From: Gnetum montanum
Taxonomy: Eukaryota; Streptophyta; Gnetopsida; Gnetales; Gnetaceae
Assembly (NCBI GenBank): GCA_015680685.1
Contig: MNCI01037805.1
Span: 11,252-47,438 of the forward strand
DNA: 36,187 nt
Direction: 5' to 3'
A program made the translations under genes and the position numbers. Below the pieces are notes generated by a model that made no database searches, was not told the origin of the DNA, and worked only from the letters and a program-made list of their open reading frames with translations. Each line of letters begins with the position of its first letter. Within the stretch, counting starts at the first letter, position 1. Positions 11,391-22,592 of this stretch are shown piece after piece.

Positions 11391-12180
11391 ACAACAAATC
11401 GAGATGTTTTGCTCCAGACTAGTATAGTAGTAACCAGGTACAACGAGCAACAGTCTTTCACAGCTTAGAACCTGCAAAGCTGTTTCAGTACATCTTACAG
11501 CAATGTGGCCCAGAGGATACCGTGATTAACCTTCTAACTGTGATATTGTATATACAAGAAAGAAAGAGAAGTCAATACTGTACTGCATGGTGGTTAAACG
11601 ATTGGAATTCGTTAATAGAGTTCCCCGAATTTGTCGTTTGTCATCGTTTGTGTTAATGTTGTTTTAAATTGATAGGCAATTACCGTAGATTACTAAACTG
11701 AATCCTGAGCGGAGTTTTTAATTTTGTAGGGTTAACGTTAGGGAGTTAGGGCAGAGGACCCCTGTCCGAGAAAGAAGTGCAGCCCACTACGGAAGAGGTG
11801 GGCTATGGTTGTCTTTGTTGTGCATTTGATGAACTTCTAATTTACTTAAAAGGGCGTTGGAAGTAAAAGTACCGCCAACTTGATACTTCACATAACGGAA
11901 AGTTACTCTTTCTTGGTGCGCAATCAAGTCACAAGTTAAAAAGCCTACCTCGAAAAGGGGGTATGCAAGTCACAAGGAAATAGTTGGTGCATAGGGAGTT
12001 AATATACACTTAAATTAAGCAAAATAATAATATAATAGCGAGCAATAGAAATAGAAATTTGATCATAAATGTTAGCATATGATGATGCGTAGAAATTTGA
12101 TCATTAATGTTCACGTATGGTGAGTTGACTCGAATTCTATTTCTGGTTTTCAATGTTACATTGTATCAGAAGATGAAAGC
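11391..12180. other. 3' flank of the helicase gene and intergenic DNA
   Basis: No gene recognised. It holds the 3' UTR of the helicase (end not determinable; no convincing AATAAA close to the stop). At 11781-11804 AGCCCAC...GTGGGCT forms a 7-bp stem with a 10-nt loop. A short direct repeat (TAGAAATTTGATCAT at 12052 and 12090) lies in the AT-rich part. Confidence 0.4.
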
Positions 12181-12186
12181 TGGGTT

Positions 12187-12306
12187 GTTATAGAAGTTGA
12201 AAGGTTGATTGTTACAAAAGTTGAAAGGTCGGTTGTTACAGAAATTGAAGGTTCGACCGTTGTAGAAGTTAAAGGGTCCATCGTTATAGACGTTGAGGAG
12301 ACATTG
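12187..12306. repeat. 24-bp minisatellite, five units
   Basis: Five head-to-tail units start at 12187, 12211, 12235, 12259 and 12283, exactly 24 bp apart, each of the form GTTRTAGAAGTTGAAAGGTY-N4 with several substitutions. Because 24 is divisible by 3, the minus strand stays open and reads as Thr/Ser-rich octapeptide repeats (for example VTTDLSTF, VTINLSTS). That open frame has no recognisable start context or domain. I treat it as a by-product of the repeat, which probably lies in or next to the LTR of the adjacent Copia remnant. Confidence 0.8.
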
Positions 12307-12501
12307 TTTTCTGGATGACCTTTTGTGGGATCCCCCTTTATGAAGATCACTTCCATGTAGTACATTCTCAATCTCTCATCTAATGAATTAACTCTGTGGT
12401 TTTCATTTTGATTTGAGGTTTCCACATAATTTCAATGTGTTGCGGTTTTGATTTTTATTTGTCTACTACATTCGTTCTTTTTTATTTTATTTTTCTATAA
12501 T

Positions 12502-12514
12502 TGGTATCAAAGCC
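12502..12514 (+). other. Ty1/Copia primer-binding site (tRNA-Met type)
   Basis: TGGTATCAAAGCC differs by one base from the plant Copia PBS TGGTATCAGAGCC, which primes on initiator tRNA-Met. It is followed 16 bp later by an ATG opening a gag-like sequence. The LTR should end at about 12500; its 5' limit is not clear. Confidence 0.75.
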
Positions 12515-12530
12515 AAGTTTGATTTCAGCG

Positions 12531-12840
12531 ATGACAATTGTGAAATACGATATTCCATTTTTGGATTTCAACACCATATTTTTGCTATGATAGGTCAAGA
12601 TGGGTTGTGCTTGTGTAGATGGTTTTGGAGAATGTAAAGTTTGAGGTGGAGAAATTGCCTCGACGACAAGAAGAGCAAGTTTCTGATTTGGAAGAGTTCG
12701 TTAGGGCTTTGGTTGGTGTTGGCTATGATCATCTACAATGCGATTGTCAAATGTTATGCAGTGAGTTGCATTTTAGCCCTAGTTTGCGAGCCTATGTGTG
12801 CCATCTCAAAACCAAATTGTTATGGCCCTTGTTTTGATAA
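12531..12840 (+). pseudogene. Ty1/Copia gag start, decayed
   Basis: The frame from ATG 12531 reads MTIVKYDIPFLDFNT and then, past a TGA and a TAG, VKM. This follows the usual start of plant Copia gag ('...L.G.NF..W...M'), with the TGA sitting where Trp is expected and the TAG where Gln is expected. Both stops are single-transition changes. The similarity fades after about 40 codons and nothing of pol is seen, so only the 5' end survives, probably cut off by element 0. Confidence 0.55.
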
Positions 12841-12849
12841 CCTTTTGTA

Positions 12850-13218
12850 CTTAGGGCATGGTTGCCCTTACGGACCTTTTGTGTGTTGTGTTTCCTCATT
12901 TGAGCTGGTTGTGTTGCCCTTGGTTTTGTGGGTTCACTTTTTTGCTGATAAACAATCTCGATCTTTATTGCTGATCATGAACTGTGTCCAAATACAATTC
13001 ACTCGAATAAATACATTGTACAATCACTCAACACCACAATGTAGGCATACACTTCTAAGTTTTAAAGACTAAATTCATGAAAACAAACTAAAAGAGTTAT
13101 GCTACTACGGAATGAAATCTATTATGAACCCAAGTGCTTAAGTGCATATGCAATGATGTAGCTTATGCTACCAAATCGAATATATGATATCATAGCCAAA
13201 TAAAAATTGACTTTATCA
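12850..13218 (-). mobile_element. LTR (5' edge) of element 0, minus-strand Ty3/Gypsy
   Basis: On the minus strand the sequence right after the PPT starts TGATAAAGTC at 13218. This aligns with the TGATGAGTC that begins the 3' LTR of element 1 at 27417. Going down the plus coordinates from 13218 should therefore be LTR. Its other end could not be fixed because the Copia remnant lies within reach and the body of this LTR has diverged from that of element 1. The lower limit given is a guess. Confidence 0.45.
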
Positions 13219-13260
13219 TACCCCCATGATTGACTGGAAACTTGTCCTTGAGTTAAAACA
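13219..13260 (-). other. Polypurine tract and pre-LTR region of element 0
   Basis: Reading the minus strand: CTCAAGGACAAGTTTCCAG, then TCAATCATGGGGGTA, then the LTR edge. Element 1 has CTCGAGGACGAGTTTTCATT, then CAGTCATGGGGGTA, then its 3' LTR (27384-27416). The shared order and near-identity show that both belong to one family and that element 0 runs on the minus strand. Confidence 0.75.
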
Positions 13261-13429
13261 AAATGAGGATAGATTCCTTTACAAAATTGGGAGGTACATT
13301 TACATGATTGACTTGACTATATATATGATGCTACATGTTGTAGTGGTGTTTTTACAAAAATGGACACAAAACATGACAAGACAAACTTTTGACAAAATCA
13401 AAACTCGACGAAGCTTGATGTAGCCTATG

Positions 13430-16204
13430 TAGTACTTGGTAGTGGCAGCTCCTTCATTGGTTGCTTCCCCTTGTCATTAGGCTTTTCAAACTTGTATCTA
13501 TTTAGGAGCACCTGAAGTTTCTCCTCCTTCGTTCTAGGCTCATGCATCATCCATGCTTGTTATGTAATGTCTGATGGAGTTGGTACATCCCATGGACATG
13601 GTAGTTGTGGAAACATTTGATTGGCTTTGATATACCATGCTATGAACTATTTTCTCTCTTATTCAAATGCCCTGGCCATCTTGCATAACTTTTGATAATA
13701 AGACATTTTTTTTAGCCAGGTTCACTGCAACATCTTTCTATACTTGGTAGCCAGCCTTAACTATTTCTAATTTAGAGTTTGCCACCTGAAGCTTCTGTAG
13801 AGCATTTTTTCAATTTGCAAACTCCTTTCGTACAATGCATATGTGGCTGCTACTTGTTGTTCAAGATCATTTCAGGGCTTGCCTGTTGTCAACATGGCCA
13901 AGTCAGTATAACGAAGTTAGCTAATCCCATGTATTCTTTCAAATCTTCTATTTGCAATTCTTTGTTTTTATCTCCACTTGGTGGACATAAGCATAACTAT
14001 CCAAGATGGGTTGCTAGTCTAGATTCTGTGTTGATATGGAATTGATCTAGGCTTTTGCTATTTAGATCTCTTTCTCATTGATTTTTTTACACATGCCCAC
14101 CTGATCGTAGAAGTGTTCCTTGAGCCTTTCATGCTTCTTAGCTTCATTTTGTCATGCACTGATTTCAATAGCATATTTCTATCTAATTGTGCATACCTCC
14201 TTTATTGAGAGGGTTCTATTTTCTCTTGTTGAGCAGCTCATATCCTAGTTGACCCTCACCAGTTGTTCTCTCAACTAATGGATGCTTTCCTCAAGAATGT
14301 TCTGCTGCTGCTCTACATTAGTCAACCTAGTGTTATTTGCAGTGAGTTGTTTATTTTCTTCTTATATTACAGTGAGTGCCTTAGCATGTGCATATGTCTA
14401 TGCTTCTGCTACTAAGGCATTTCACACTACTTTCTCTTTCTCATTCTCCATTTTTTTTATTCTGTTTCATTAGGCAATTAATATGTTTTCTTCTAAATTA
14501 CTCTAGCTGGTCAGGTGCAACATATTGAGTAGGATCTCTATGTTTAGCCCTTAGGGTTGCAAGCTCTTCTTGTAATATGAGAATTTCATTTTTTGCATGC
14601 TTTGCCCTGGTTTTAGCCATAACCAACTTACCCTTGGTTGTTATTAATTCTGATTACACTACAGTTGTCATGACTTGCTCAGTCTACAGCAATCGATTTA
14701 GCACATGTTCATGATCAGTAAGAGTCATTGAGGTACCAACTAGGATTTGAGCATCCCTAGCTCTAGTTAGATTTACTGGTGGCACAACATGTACATTAAA
14801 TGATTCTTTCATGTGATTTGTGATCACTTCTACTGCTCTTACTACATCCTAGTGTTGCATAATCACAACTATGACTCCTTCTCTAGTTTCAAGCACCACT
14901 TGGAACAATGCAGCATTTCTAGAAATCTACTATGATCATTGGGCCTCTCCTCCTAATTGTAATGATGTTTGTCCACTAGTAGGATCTATAGAAATTGTGG
15001 GTTGAATGGCACAGTTAATAACTTTGTAGAGGTTGGCCTCCTCACCTATTCCCCAACTAGTAATCTCTACAATTTGTTGCAGATGACCCATTGATGGCTT
15101 GTAATCCTATGGTAGCAATGATGGAACTTATTATTGTTATTGTTCTTGCTACTGCTATTGTTGTTTTTGTTGCTACTCTTGTTGTTGTTGTTGCTCTTGT
15201 CGTTGACCACTGGTTCCTACTTGTTGTTGTTGCAAAGTAGTTTATGTGGTTTCCCCAGCATCTATCTATTCTTTCACCTGATCTTTCTTTGGTGGTGTTG
15301 GCTTAAGCATTTCAGTATATGAAGCACTCTGAGCCTTCCTAAGGATGTCATTGGCATACCCTAGGATTTTACCACATTTTCATAGCTTCCTAATGAGGAA
15401 ATAGAATGGAAGTATCAACTTCCCTGCCTTCTTTTCTTCGAATAGCCTTTGGATCTTTATGAAGTAGAGTTGTGCAAGGTTTGCATTATATTTCCCCATG
15501 AGGATCACACTTCCTTTGGCCACATACATGGATAGTCTATTTAATCTTTTTGTGGGAAATAGGTAATATGTGCCAATTTTGAAATAAATTCTCTCTTCAA
15601 GAGTTAACTCATTATACTCATCTTCTTTGCCATATGTCCTTCGCAACCACAGTTTCTTGGTCTCTATATCTGATCTAGTGGATAGATTTGCTATTTTTGC
15701 CCCTCCATTGGACACATTTAGGGCTTTAGCTATCAGCTTGACTAAATAAGATACATAGACTCCCTTGATGTTGACCATTGCATCTTCTTCTTTATTGTGC
15801 CAAAATTGATAGGTCTCCCCTAAATATCATTTGCCACTATTTGAAAGTATGGGCCATAACGGTGACACTTTAATTTGCATCTTCACTGCTTCAAGAACAA
15901 ATTCTATAAATGGGCCAAAATTTAGCTCCACAATTACTATAGTCAGGAGTGTCTTCTCTTGGATGATCTAGAGGCATTCCTATGATAACATGAGGTGTTG
16001 TCTTTGTGCTTGTGGTTCTTCTACCTCCCCCTAGGTCAAATGTCCTATAGTAGGAGTTTCTTGATGGATGCTAAAAGACTGCACCTCCTACTCTATGTGT
16101 TCTTCTTGTGGACCTTGTTCTTCTATCCAACCTCTTCCATGGCCTCTGGGTCTTCTACTCGTCAATTGTGAGGGTCCTCCTATTACTCCTCTCTTTGGGG
16201 CCAT
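13430..16204 (-). pseudogene. Element 0 extra ORF downstream of pol (Athila-type), heavily decayed
   Basis: A single minus-strand phase of about 920 codons, from ATG 16202-16204 (MAPKRGVIGGPSQLTSRRPR, a basic N terminus) to about 13430, carries coding-like sequence interrupted by dozens of TAG, TGA and TAA codons. The longest clean stretch (15778 to 15380) contains NLAQLYFIKIQRLFEEKKAG followed by KLILPFYFLIRKL, which recalls the 'putative plant transposon protein' found in Athila-like retrotransposons (weak, by eye). Downstream come a Gln-rich tract encoded by CAA repeats (about 15240-15134) and a coiled-coil-like segment (14660-14530, KNEILILQEELATLRAK). It sits between the pol side and the PPT/LTR, the position of the env-like extra ORF in Athila elements. 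No signal peptide or membrane span is convincing. Confidence 0.55.
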
Positions 16205-18364
16205 CTACAATCATCAAGGATTTAGGAATTATTAAAATGTTTCCTCTGATTTTGATAACTCCTTTCCTTTCTCCTACCTTTAATTAGATTAAGTCCTTAG
16301 CTTATTATGATTGTTGAGTTAGAAATAGTTTCAAAAAGAAACCCCATTGATGTTATTTTTACTTATAACCCTTCATAGTTATCCATTTTTCTCTTGTTTA
16401 TGGCTCATAATAGTTGGTGTGGTTTATTAAGAGGATTGCTTAAATATTTCTAGCTTGATTTTTATTAAAAATCTCATGTTTCTAGTTCATACTTACCCTT
16501 ATAATACCTTTTGGCGTTAGAAAATTCTAACTTCGATTTTTGCAATATCACTTTAAGCACACCCCCACGACTAAGTTGAGAGCTTCGTAACCAACAAGGT
16601 TTAAGAATCATGGAAATCGGAGCTACAAGTGTGCAGTTATGAGAGTTGGTAGTTGGGAGCTTAGATCTCTAATTTCAGAAGAAAAAATAGCAAAAACTCC
16701 CTTGGCTTCAAAAGTGAAAAATTAAAAAAATTTGCTTGAAAAATTTTACTAAGTCCCTGCATATATATAGTTTTTATATACTACAATATTGGTGGCAAAA
16801 TTTTCAAATTTTCCATTGATATTTCATGAACAAAAATGAGTCATTTTGAATATTTGGAAGATATAAAACATGTTCAAAGGGTCTCGACCAATGAATGATG
16901 CATATTTTCCAAAAAGTTGGCATAGAAAGTTCATAAAGAATGAATTTCGAGCTATGAAAGTTCATTAAGTGTTGATAAGATGGATAAGATGGGTAATGAA
17001 GTTGTGTTGTATGAATGGATATATTGAAGGATAAGGGAAGTTGTTATGGATATTTATTATTGTTGGAAGGCTCAAGATGATGTGGAATTGCTTGCCAGGT
17101 ATAAGATACAACAATTATACAAGTGGATCCTCCCCAAAGTAGGCTCCAACCCTTAGTTCCCTTGTATAGCCATACCTAAAAGTGTCTTTAGGCACTTAAG
17201 GAGTTGCATGTAATGCATACCTGTTTAACAAAACACACATGCTAGTACCACCATTTTGGAAAAATTACGCTATGTGACACAATACCACGAGTTTTGATTA
17301 TTCATATAGTGAGATGAGGTGGACTTAGAAGGGACTGCAAAAATCAGGACATGAGGTGTTTTACCATAGGCATAATGAATTCTTATGTTTTATTAGTGGT
17401 TAAAATAATTATTAGCCTTTCTATCCAACATTCAAGCCAAGTGCAGACCACATTCTTGTGACATCGCATTGTTTTATTGCTTGAAATTACACTTATAAGA
17501 CTACCACTATTGCAAGGAGTATGGTCACTTGGCGTATTGTCCAAGGGAGGAGTTTATTCATTGCACTTGTTATTTTTTAATTTCTTGAGAAGCCACCTAC
17601 CTTCAAGCATGGGTAACATGTCTTTCCAGTGGGAGCCCCAAAATTTTATTCTTGTGCATTTATTTTATTTTTAACTATGTTAACCTTACCAAAGAACTAC
17701 CTTCAAGCATGGGTAACATGTTTTTCTAGTAACGTGGTAAGGCAACACTTATTTTACTCTTACTCCCATTTTTTGTTAGATCTACAAGGCTATAATACAA
17801 CCTAAGCAATAGAATAGAACTCACAGTAGTAATCCAAGAGAATCCAAAAATCTCCTTGATGTCACATCCTTGACATTCCCTCTTGGTTCTTCACTTTTAG
17901 GTCCAAGCATAATGATAACAAGTTTATTCTTAGTTTTATGATGGAAAGAATATCATTGTGTCCATGGTAAGAACCTCTTGTTAATGGAATGAATGGATGA
18001 ACCTTGTGGTCTCATTGTTCAAATAATTAGTTCCTTATGACTTAATAACATAGGGAAATCTTCACCTTGTTAGACTACATCTTGCCTTCTTTTTAATGTG
18101 TTTTATTAACAATCAAGATTATTTACAAAGGTCATGAAAATAAAGTATGAAAAATATAGTAAGAATAAAAAAAATTAAAAGAATGAAAAATTTCAAGGAA
18201 TGAAAAATCATTAAAAAAATTAAAAAATGTTAAAGAATATCAAAAATTTAAGAAATGAAAAAGTATAAAAGAATGAGAAAATATCAAAGAATGTGAAAAA
18301 ATCATAAGAAAATGAAAAATTTAGTAAAGTACCTATGGTTCCAGATTGACACCCCCATGATTGT
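16205..18364 (-). mobile_element. Post-integrase non-coding spacer of element 0
   Basis: No coding sequence. The minus strand begins ACAATCATGGGGGTGTC at 18364, like the CACAATCATGGGGGAGATGG that follows integrase in element 1 (25489-25508). The 20-bp word CACTGGAAAGACATGTTACC occurs here on the minus strand (17631-17612) and in element 1 on the plus strand (26143-26162), supporting homology of the two spacers. Pol of element 0 is not in the window; element 1 lies exactly where it should continue. 18150-18330 is a purine-rich run of degenerate AAGAATGAAAAA-like words. Confidence 0.5.
17597..17730. repeat. 34-bp direct repeat, period 100 bp
   Basis: CTACCTTCAAGCATGGGTAA and the following 14 bases occur at 17597 and again at 17697 with a few C/T differences. 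The word inside is the one shared with the spacer of element 1, so it may be a duplicated functional or structural unit of that spacer. Confidence 0.75.
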
Positions 18365-18373
18365 TAATGAGTC

Positions 18374-18429
18374 ACGATATCGGGACCACAACATCGGATC
18401 CACAATATCGAGTCTACGATATTGGAGCC
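18374..18429 (+). repeat. 14-bp tandem repeat (ATATCG-core) in 5' LTR
   Basis: Four consecutive units start at 18374, 18388, 18402 and 18416: ACGATATCGGGACC, ACAACATCGGATCC, ACAATATCGAGTCT and ACGATATTGGAGCC. A further GATATCG follows at 18437. The matching place in the 3' LTR (27426-27453) has only two units. It lies about 45 bp upstream of the TATA box, where enhancer-type repeats are common in LTRs. Confidence 0.8.
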
Positions 18430-18475
18430 CGCTAAGCGATATCGAATACCCAATGTCAAAACCTATCTCATTGCC

Positions 18476-18483
18476 TATAAATA
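18476..18483 (+). promoter_or_regulatory. TATA box of element 1 5' LTR
   Basis: TATAAATA inside GCCTATAAATAAGAG, conserved in the 3' LTR at 27500-27507. Position in the LTR and conservation between copies fit the U3 promoter. Confidence 0.7.
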
Positions 18484-19215
18484 AGAGACCGGGGCACTTG
18501 GTTTGCAGTTAGTTCTCTTAGTCCCTTACTTGAACTCTTGTAGTTTTTCCTTTTCAGAGTTAGAATAATTTCTGAGTGCCTGTAGTAGGAGTCATAAAGT
18601 GAACAAATCTTTACTCGAGCATTGTGTACTTGAGCATACCTTATGTCCAAAAATAAAGACGAACTTTGTGATAAACCTTGCAACATTCAAAATAGCTTAT
18701 TTATTGCATTTAATGTTATTTACAGTTAGTTCACACTTTCATTAGTTAATTGATGTAGTTTTTATAGAGTTATTAATATTCAACAATTAAGCACACTCAG
18801 TATGACCACTTCAAGCATAGGTGGAACACTTGAAAACCCAGTGACGACTAACGTTTGGTAATCCCAGTAGTGTTACACTGGTTTAGGATATGTCCAGTAA
18901 GTGGGAACGGATGCTAGTGTTGGGACTAGCTAGAGCATAGCTGATTAGTTAAATTAAATTAGTTACTCACTTATTTCATTTCTCCACTTTAAGCACCAGG
19001 AGCATAAAACATAAAAAGCAATAAAAAATCACATACCTTAGGTTTACTTAACTATACAATTGTGTTTTACAAGTAGGCTTGGGAAGACAATGATCGCATA
19101 ACCCATCCTTGTTCTATGAAGGTGCATAAGCACTTAGTCCTTAGAGTTTTACTGAATCACATGTGAACACTCATATTTGTATGGTTGGGCATAGGGGTAC
19201 CTTGCCACTCATCAT

Positions 19216-19234
19216 TAGCACAGTTGTTGGGGAC
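19216..19234 (+). other. Primer-binding site of element 1 (tRNA-Asp-like)
   Basis: TAGCACAGTTGTTGGGGAC matches the plant Ty3/Gypsy PBS TGGCGCCGTTGCCGGGGAC at 14 of 19 positions. Four of the five differences are C-to-T or G-to-A transitions. It begins two bases after the LTR's CA end, the normal spacing. Confidence 0.7.
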
Positions 19235-19351
19235 TTTGTTGTTTGTGAGTTGATTAGAACTTAGGAAACCCCTCCATCGTTGGAACAAACCCTTAGGGTT
19301 AGTTATTTTACAATCATCAAAAAAAGAGTATTGCACACTGAATAATCAATC

Positions 19352-21170
19352 ATGTCTCCTTCTTCTTATGAGAGTGCTTCACCGACTAGGTCTAAGACAA
19401 TGAACAATCATAGGTGTAGTACACATGATGACTTGCTAGTGCCCCAATAGTTTCATGTGGTATATGCTCATCCCAATGTGTATGTACCAAACTTTATCTT
19501 TATCCTCCAATAGTGTTACCTCTCGATCACTCAGTCCCAAGCATGCTTCTTCGTGCTCTCACACGAATCGATATGCAGCAGTTATAGGTAGAGTACGTTG
19601 TGCATGAACACAACTCAAGAGAGTATTGACCCATGGAGGCACAACACCAAAGGGACTTAGAATAGGAGAGACATTACAAATCTATGAAGGGAAAGTGGTC
19701 TCAAGATGTCCCGTATGTTATAAGTGAAAATGAGGGTGGTGAACTTGCCTTGGGAGGTTTTCCACATAACGATGTTCCTCTCGTTGACTTCGGTCAAGAA
19801 GTTTTGTATCAAAATCTTCACTCAACCATTCATAACCCAGGTTCTAATACCAATGGACACAAAGGGTCTGAAAAAGGAAAACGAACACATGACAATAATG
19901 GGCATTCTGATCGTAACCACAACTGAGGCCGTGACCACCAAAGAGAAAGTGACAGACACCGTCATGATGCCAATCCTCCTTCCTCTTCACCTTCATCATC
20001 TCCTTCCCCCTCTCCTTCAGGATCTAAATGTAGTCACAAAGGGAAATACCATGAGGACAATGGTAAGTGAAACAAAGATCATATACAAAACAATTAAGAA
20101 AGGGGACGAGGGCATTCCAGGGAAACAGATCATGAAAGAAGGGAGAGTAGGGAACAGCATAGGCATCATAGATGCCATAGACAATACGATCACGACGAAC
20201 CCCTACTCGCCACCTGAATAATGGTAGATATAACAGAGGCCGTTAGGATTCCAACAAGGCACCAAAAGGACAGTAGGATCAAAAGACTAGACATGAACAA
20301 CATCCCACAATTTGAAGGGGGATACAATATTGATCCTGAAAACCATCTACAAGCATTTCATGATGCATGTGCCTTGCAAAATATAGAAAATGAGTGGCAA
20401 AAACTAAAGGTGTCTCCACAGACACTGATCAAGGAAGCAAAAAGCTAGTATCAATCCTTAGAACTGGAAACCATTCGTTGATGGAGTACCATGTTGGAGC
20501 TATTCAACGATAAGTATCAAACATAGTCTTGAGTGTCCAACCTACATAAGCAAATCCAAGGATGGAAACAAGGAATACACGAACCCTTGGATGCTACCAT
20601 GGGCTAATATTATGCATTATTACATTGTTGCCTTGGCCATGGTTACTCACAAATGGAACAACTACGGCATTTTGTATATGGGCTTAGGTACAAGACGCGA
20701 AGAACCCTTGGGACTTATGTCCAAAGAAGGTTATCTAAGCTCAGGGCCCATCAAATACAAAGATTGTTGGAGCAAGTTGCCAAAGAGGAAGGTGAGTTAA
20801 GGAAAAGAGAAAGTGTGAAGGAATACAACAGAGATCCTTCCCTCTGAAATAAGAAAGTTAGATTTTGTGAAGATGAAGAAGAGTCACCACTTGAAGAGAT
20901 GGTGAATAAGAAGAATTTGCCCATTTAAAAACTTGCATAAAAAATATCAGCAAAGGTAGATCAAATGTGGAATTCCCTAGATGATAAATTTCAAACCATT
21001 CTAAAAATAGTAGAGGAGTCTAAAGAGCAAGGTAGTGACTGAGAGAAAAGGAAAAAGAAAGAAGCTAAATATACATGTAATAGGGGTAAGGGCAAAGTTT
21101 TCGTCATTGAAGAGGTTGTGGATTCAGACATAGACAATGATGGCAAATGTGAGATATGCCAATATGACTA
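19352..21170 (+). pseudogene. Element 1 gag, decayed
   Basis: Gag is the capsid protein of the retrotransposon particle. A frame from ATG 19352 (MSPSSYESASPTRS) is broken by stops within 35 codons. The recognisable capsid core lies at about 20290-20850: IPQFEGGYNIDPENHLQAFH, later MEQLRHFVYGL and TYVQRRLSKLRAHQIQRLLE, typical of Retrotrans_gag in Athila-like elements. A zinc-knuckle remnant (CEIC...C, about 21148-21183) follows, without the expected His. The pieces lie in different phases, so frameshifts add to the stops. Confidence 0.7.
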
Positions 21171-21762
21171 TCCTAAAGGATGTTGCCTAGTAGTTTCACA
21201 TCTGCAAGAGTTTGGGGTGTATGCACTAAAACCATGATTAAATAGACGAAAAGCACCCAGAAGGTTACATTATCCTTAAGGTAACCCAAGGTAGTTCCAC
21301 CAATTCTTGACATATTATCCGAGTGGAGCTCCACCACAAAAAAATGAACAGTATCAACAATGGCAACACCTAGAATCATGGGGAATACCATTACCACATT
21401 AACAATATCCTTACCATCAACCTAATCCATACAGGTACTATGTTTAGTAGCCGATTTCTCCATGTGACTCCACTAGTCACGTTGCTCCTCATCCTTACTA
21501 CCAAACCCATGAGTACTATAGAACTCCTTCTCCTAGGAGTAATGTTCCAAAAATGTATTATCCTTCTCATCTAACTACACCTCTTCTACCCTTAGCTCCA
21601 TTACTACCTACTCCAACTATGCAAGGTGAGCTTCCTGCCTAATTACAGTAACATAATACTACAAGGGCTGTCAATCCTTAACCTACTATTGATTCAGAAA
21701 ATCACACAAAGAAGAGACCTTTCTTTAGAACCAACAGTCCAACCAAGTCCCTACATCCACAA

Positions 21763-22331
21763 GTGGCTAATTCTCCAAACACCTCATCATCATTCGAAAC
21801 TTTAGAACTCCCTTCATATCAAAAATCACACCCAACGCACATGATCATGCCATCACTAATTGGGTCAAAGCTAGTCATCTTCCTAGGAAATTCTCTAATC
21901 TTGGAAGTCCTCTTATCTATTTGCAAATCACTGGAAATGAGCCTTGCAAAGATCTTTTGGATTCAGGTCTTGGTGTTAACTTAATCTCTCAGCAAATGTA
22001 CAAAGCCTGGAACTTGCCTCCACTTAGAAAGAGTAGCATTCATTTAGAGTTGACTGACCAGTCCATCACTATCCCATTAGGACTAGTGAAGGACATTGTC
22101 ATCACTGTTTGTGGGTGGTCATATCCAATTGATTTCCTAGTGATTCAAGTCAATAACTATAAGGGGGACTTCCCAATCATAATGGGAAGAGCATGGCTAA
22201 GCACAATTAATGCGCACCTAGGCATATGTGATCTTTCCCTAGAAATATCAAAGGAAAATACGTTTGAAAAGATCAAAAAGAAGAAAGTTCCATGCATTGC
22301 ATACAGTGACATAGGATGCAACTGTGTGTAG
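21763..22331 (+). pseudogene. Element 1 aspartic protease (PR), decayed
   Basis: Retropepsin that matures the Gag-Pol polyprotein. 21921-22331 gives 136 open codons: the active-site loop reads LLDSGLGVNLIS, and the second conserved piece reads PIIMGRAWLSTINAHLG, matching the 'ILGRPFL...A' of plant retropepsins. The stretch before 21921 is in a different phase. Confidence 0.75.
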
Positions 22332-22586
22332 AAGGCTTGGTTTGTACAACGCTTAACATTGCCTGCATGCAACTAGTGTGCACAAGTGACTAACATACAA
22401 AGATGCCTATATGTAGCAACCACAAGATAGGAAGGCACCCAGTGGCTGATAGCTGACTGAGAGAGCAACTCAACTCTATGCATGGAACTAACTAAGAGCT
22501 TAACTTGTGCCTATATCGATAGCATAGATACATTAGAGCAAGTCCATCATCAACTTCCAAGTACTGACATTGAAAATATCAACTAG
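22332..22586 (+). other. PR-RT linker of element 1
   Basis: About 250 bp with no domain. It is the place of the variable linker between protease and reverse transcriptase in Athila-like pol, full of stops in the pol phase. Confidence 0.4.
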
Positions 22587-22592
22587 GGGAAG

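Larger units (their letters stand above)
18365..19214 (+). repeat. 5' LTR of element 1 (~850 bp)
   Basis: Aligns along its length with 27417-28222. It starts TAATGAGTC (TGATGAGTC in the other copy, so the TG end has mutated) and ends ...CTCATCA just before the PBS. TATAAATA at 18476-18483 is the likely core promoter. Four 14-bp repeats sit near the start. Confidence 0.85.

Noticed and set aside
11781-11804. Stem-loop as a transcription terminator
   Set aside because: A 7-bp stem in nuclear plant DNA without a T run does not indicate termination; likely chance.
12156-12425. Minus-strand 89-residue Thr/Ser-rich protein
   Set aside because: Almost entirely generated by the 24-bp minisatellite. 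No domain or start context supports it as a gene.
15134-15322. Plus-strand leucine-rich 62-residue frame
   Set aside because: It is the complement of the CAA (Gln) repeat in the minus-strand ORF of element 0; poly-Leu arises from the TTG strand.
13430-16204. Viral-type envelope glycoprotein in element 0
   Set aside because: The position is env-like, but no signal peptide, transmembrane span or Cys/glycosylation pattern is visible. I call it only an extra ORF.
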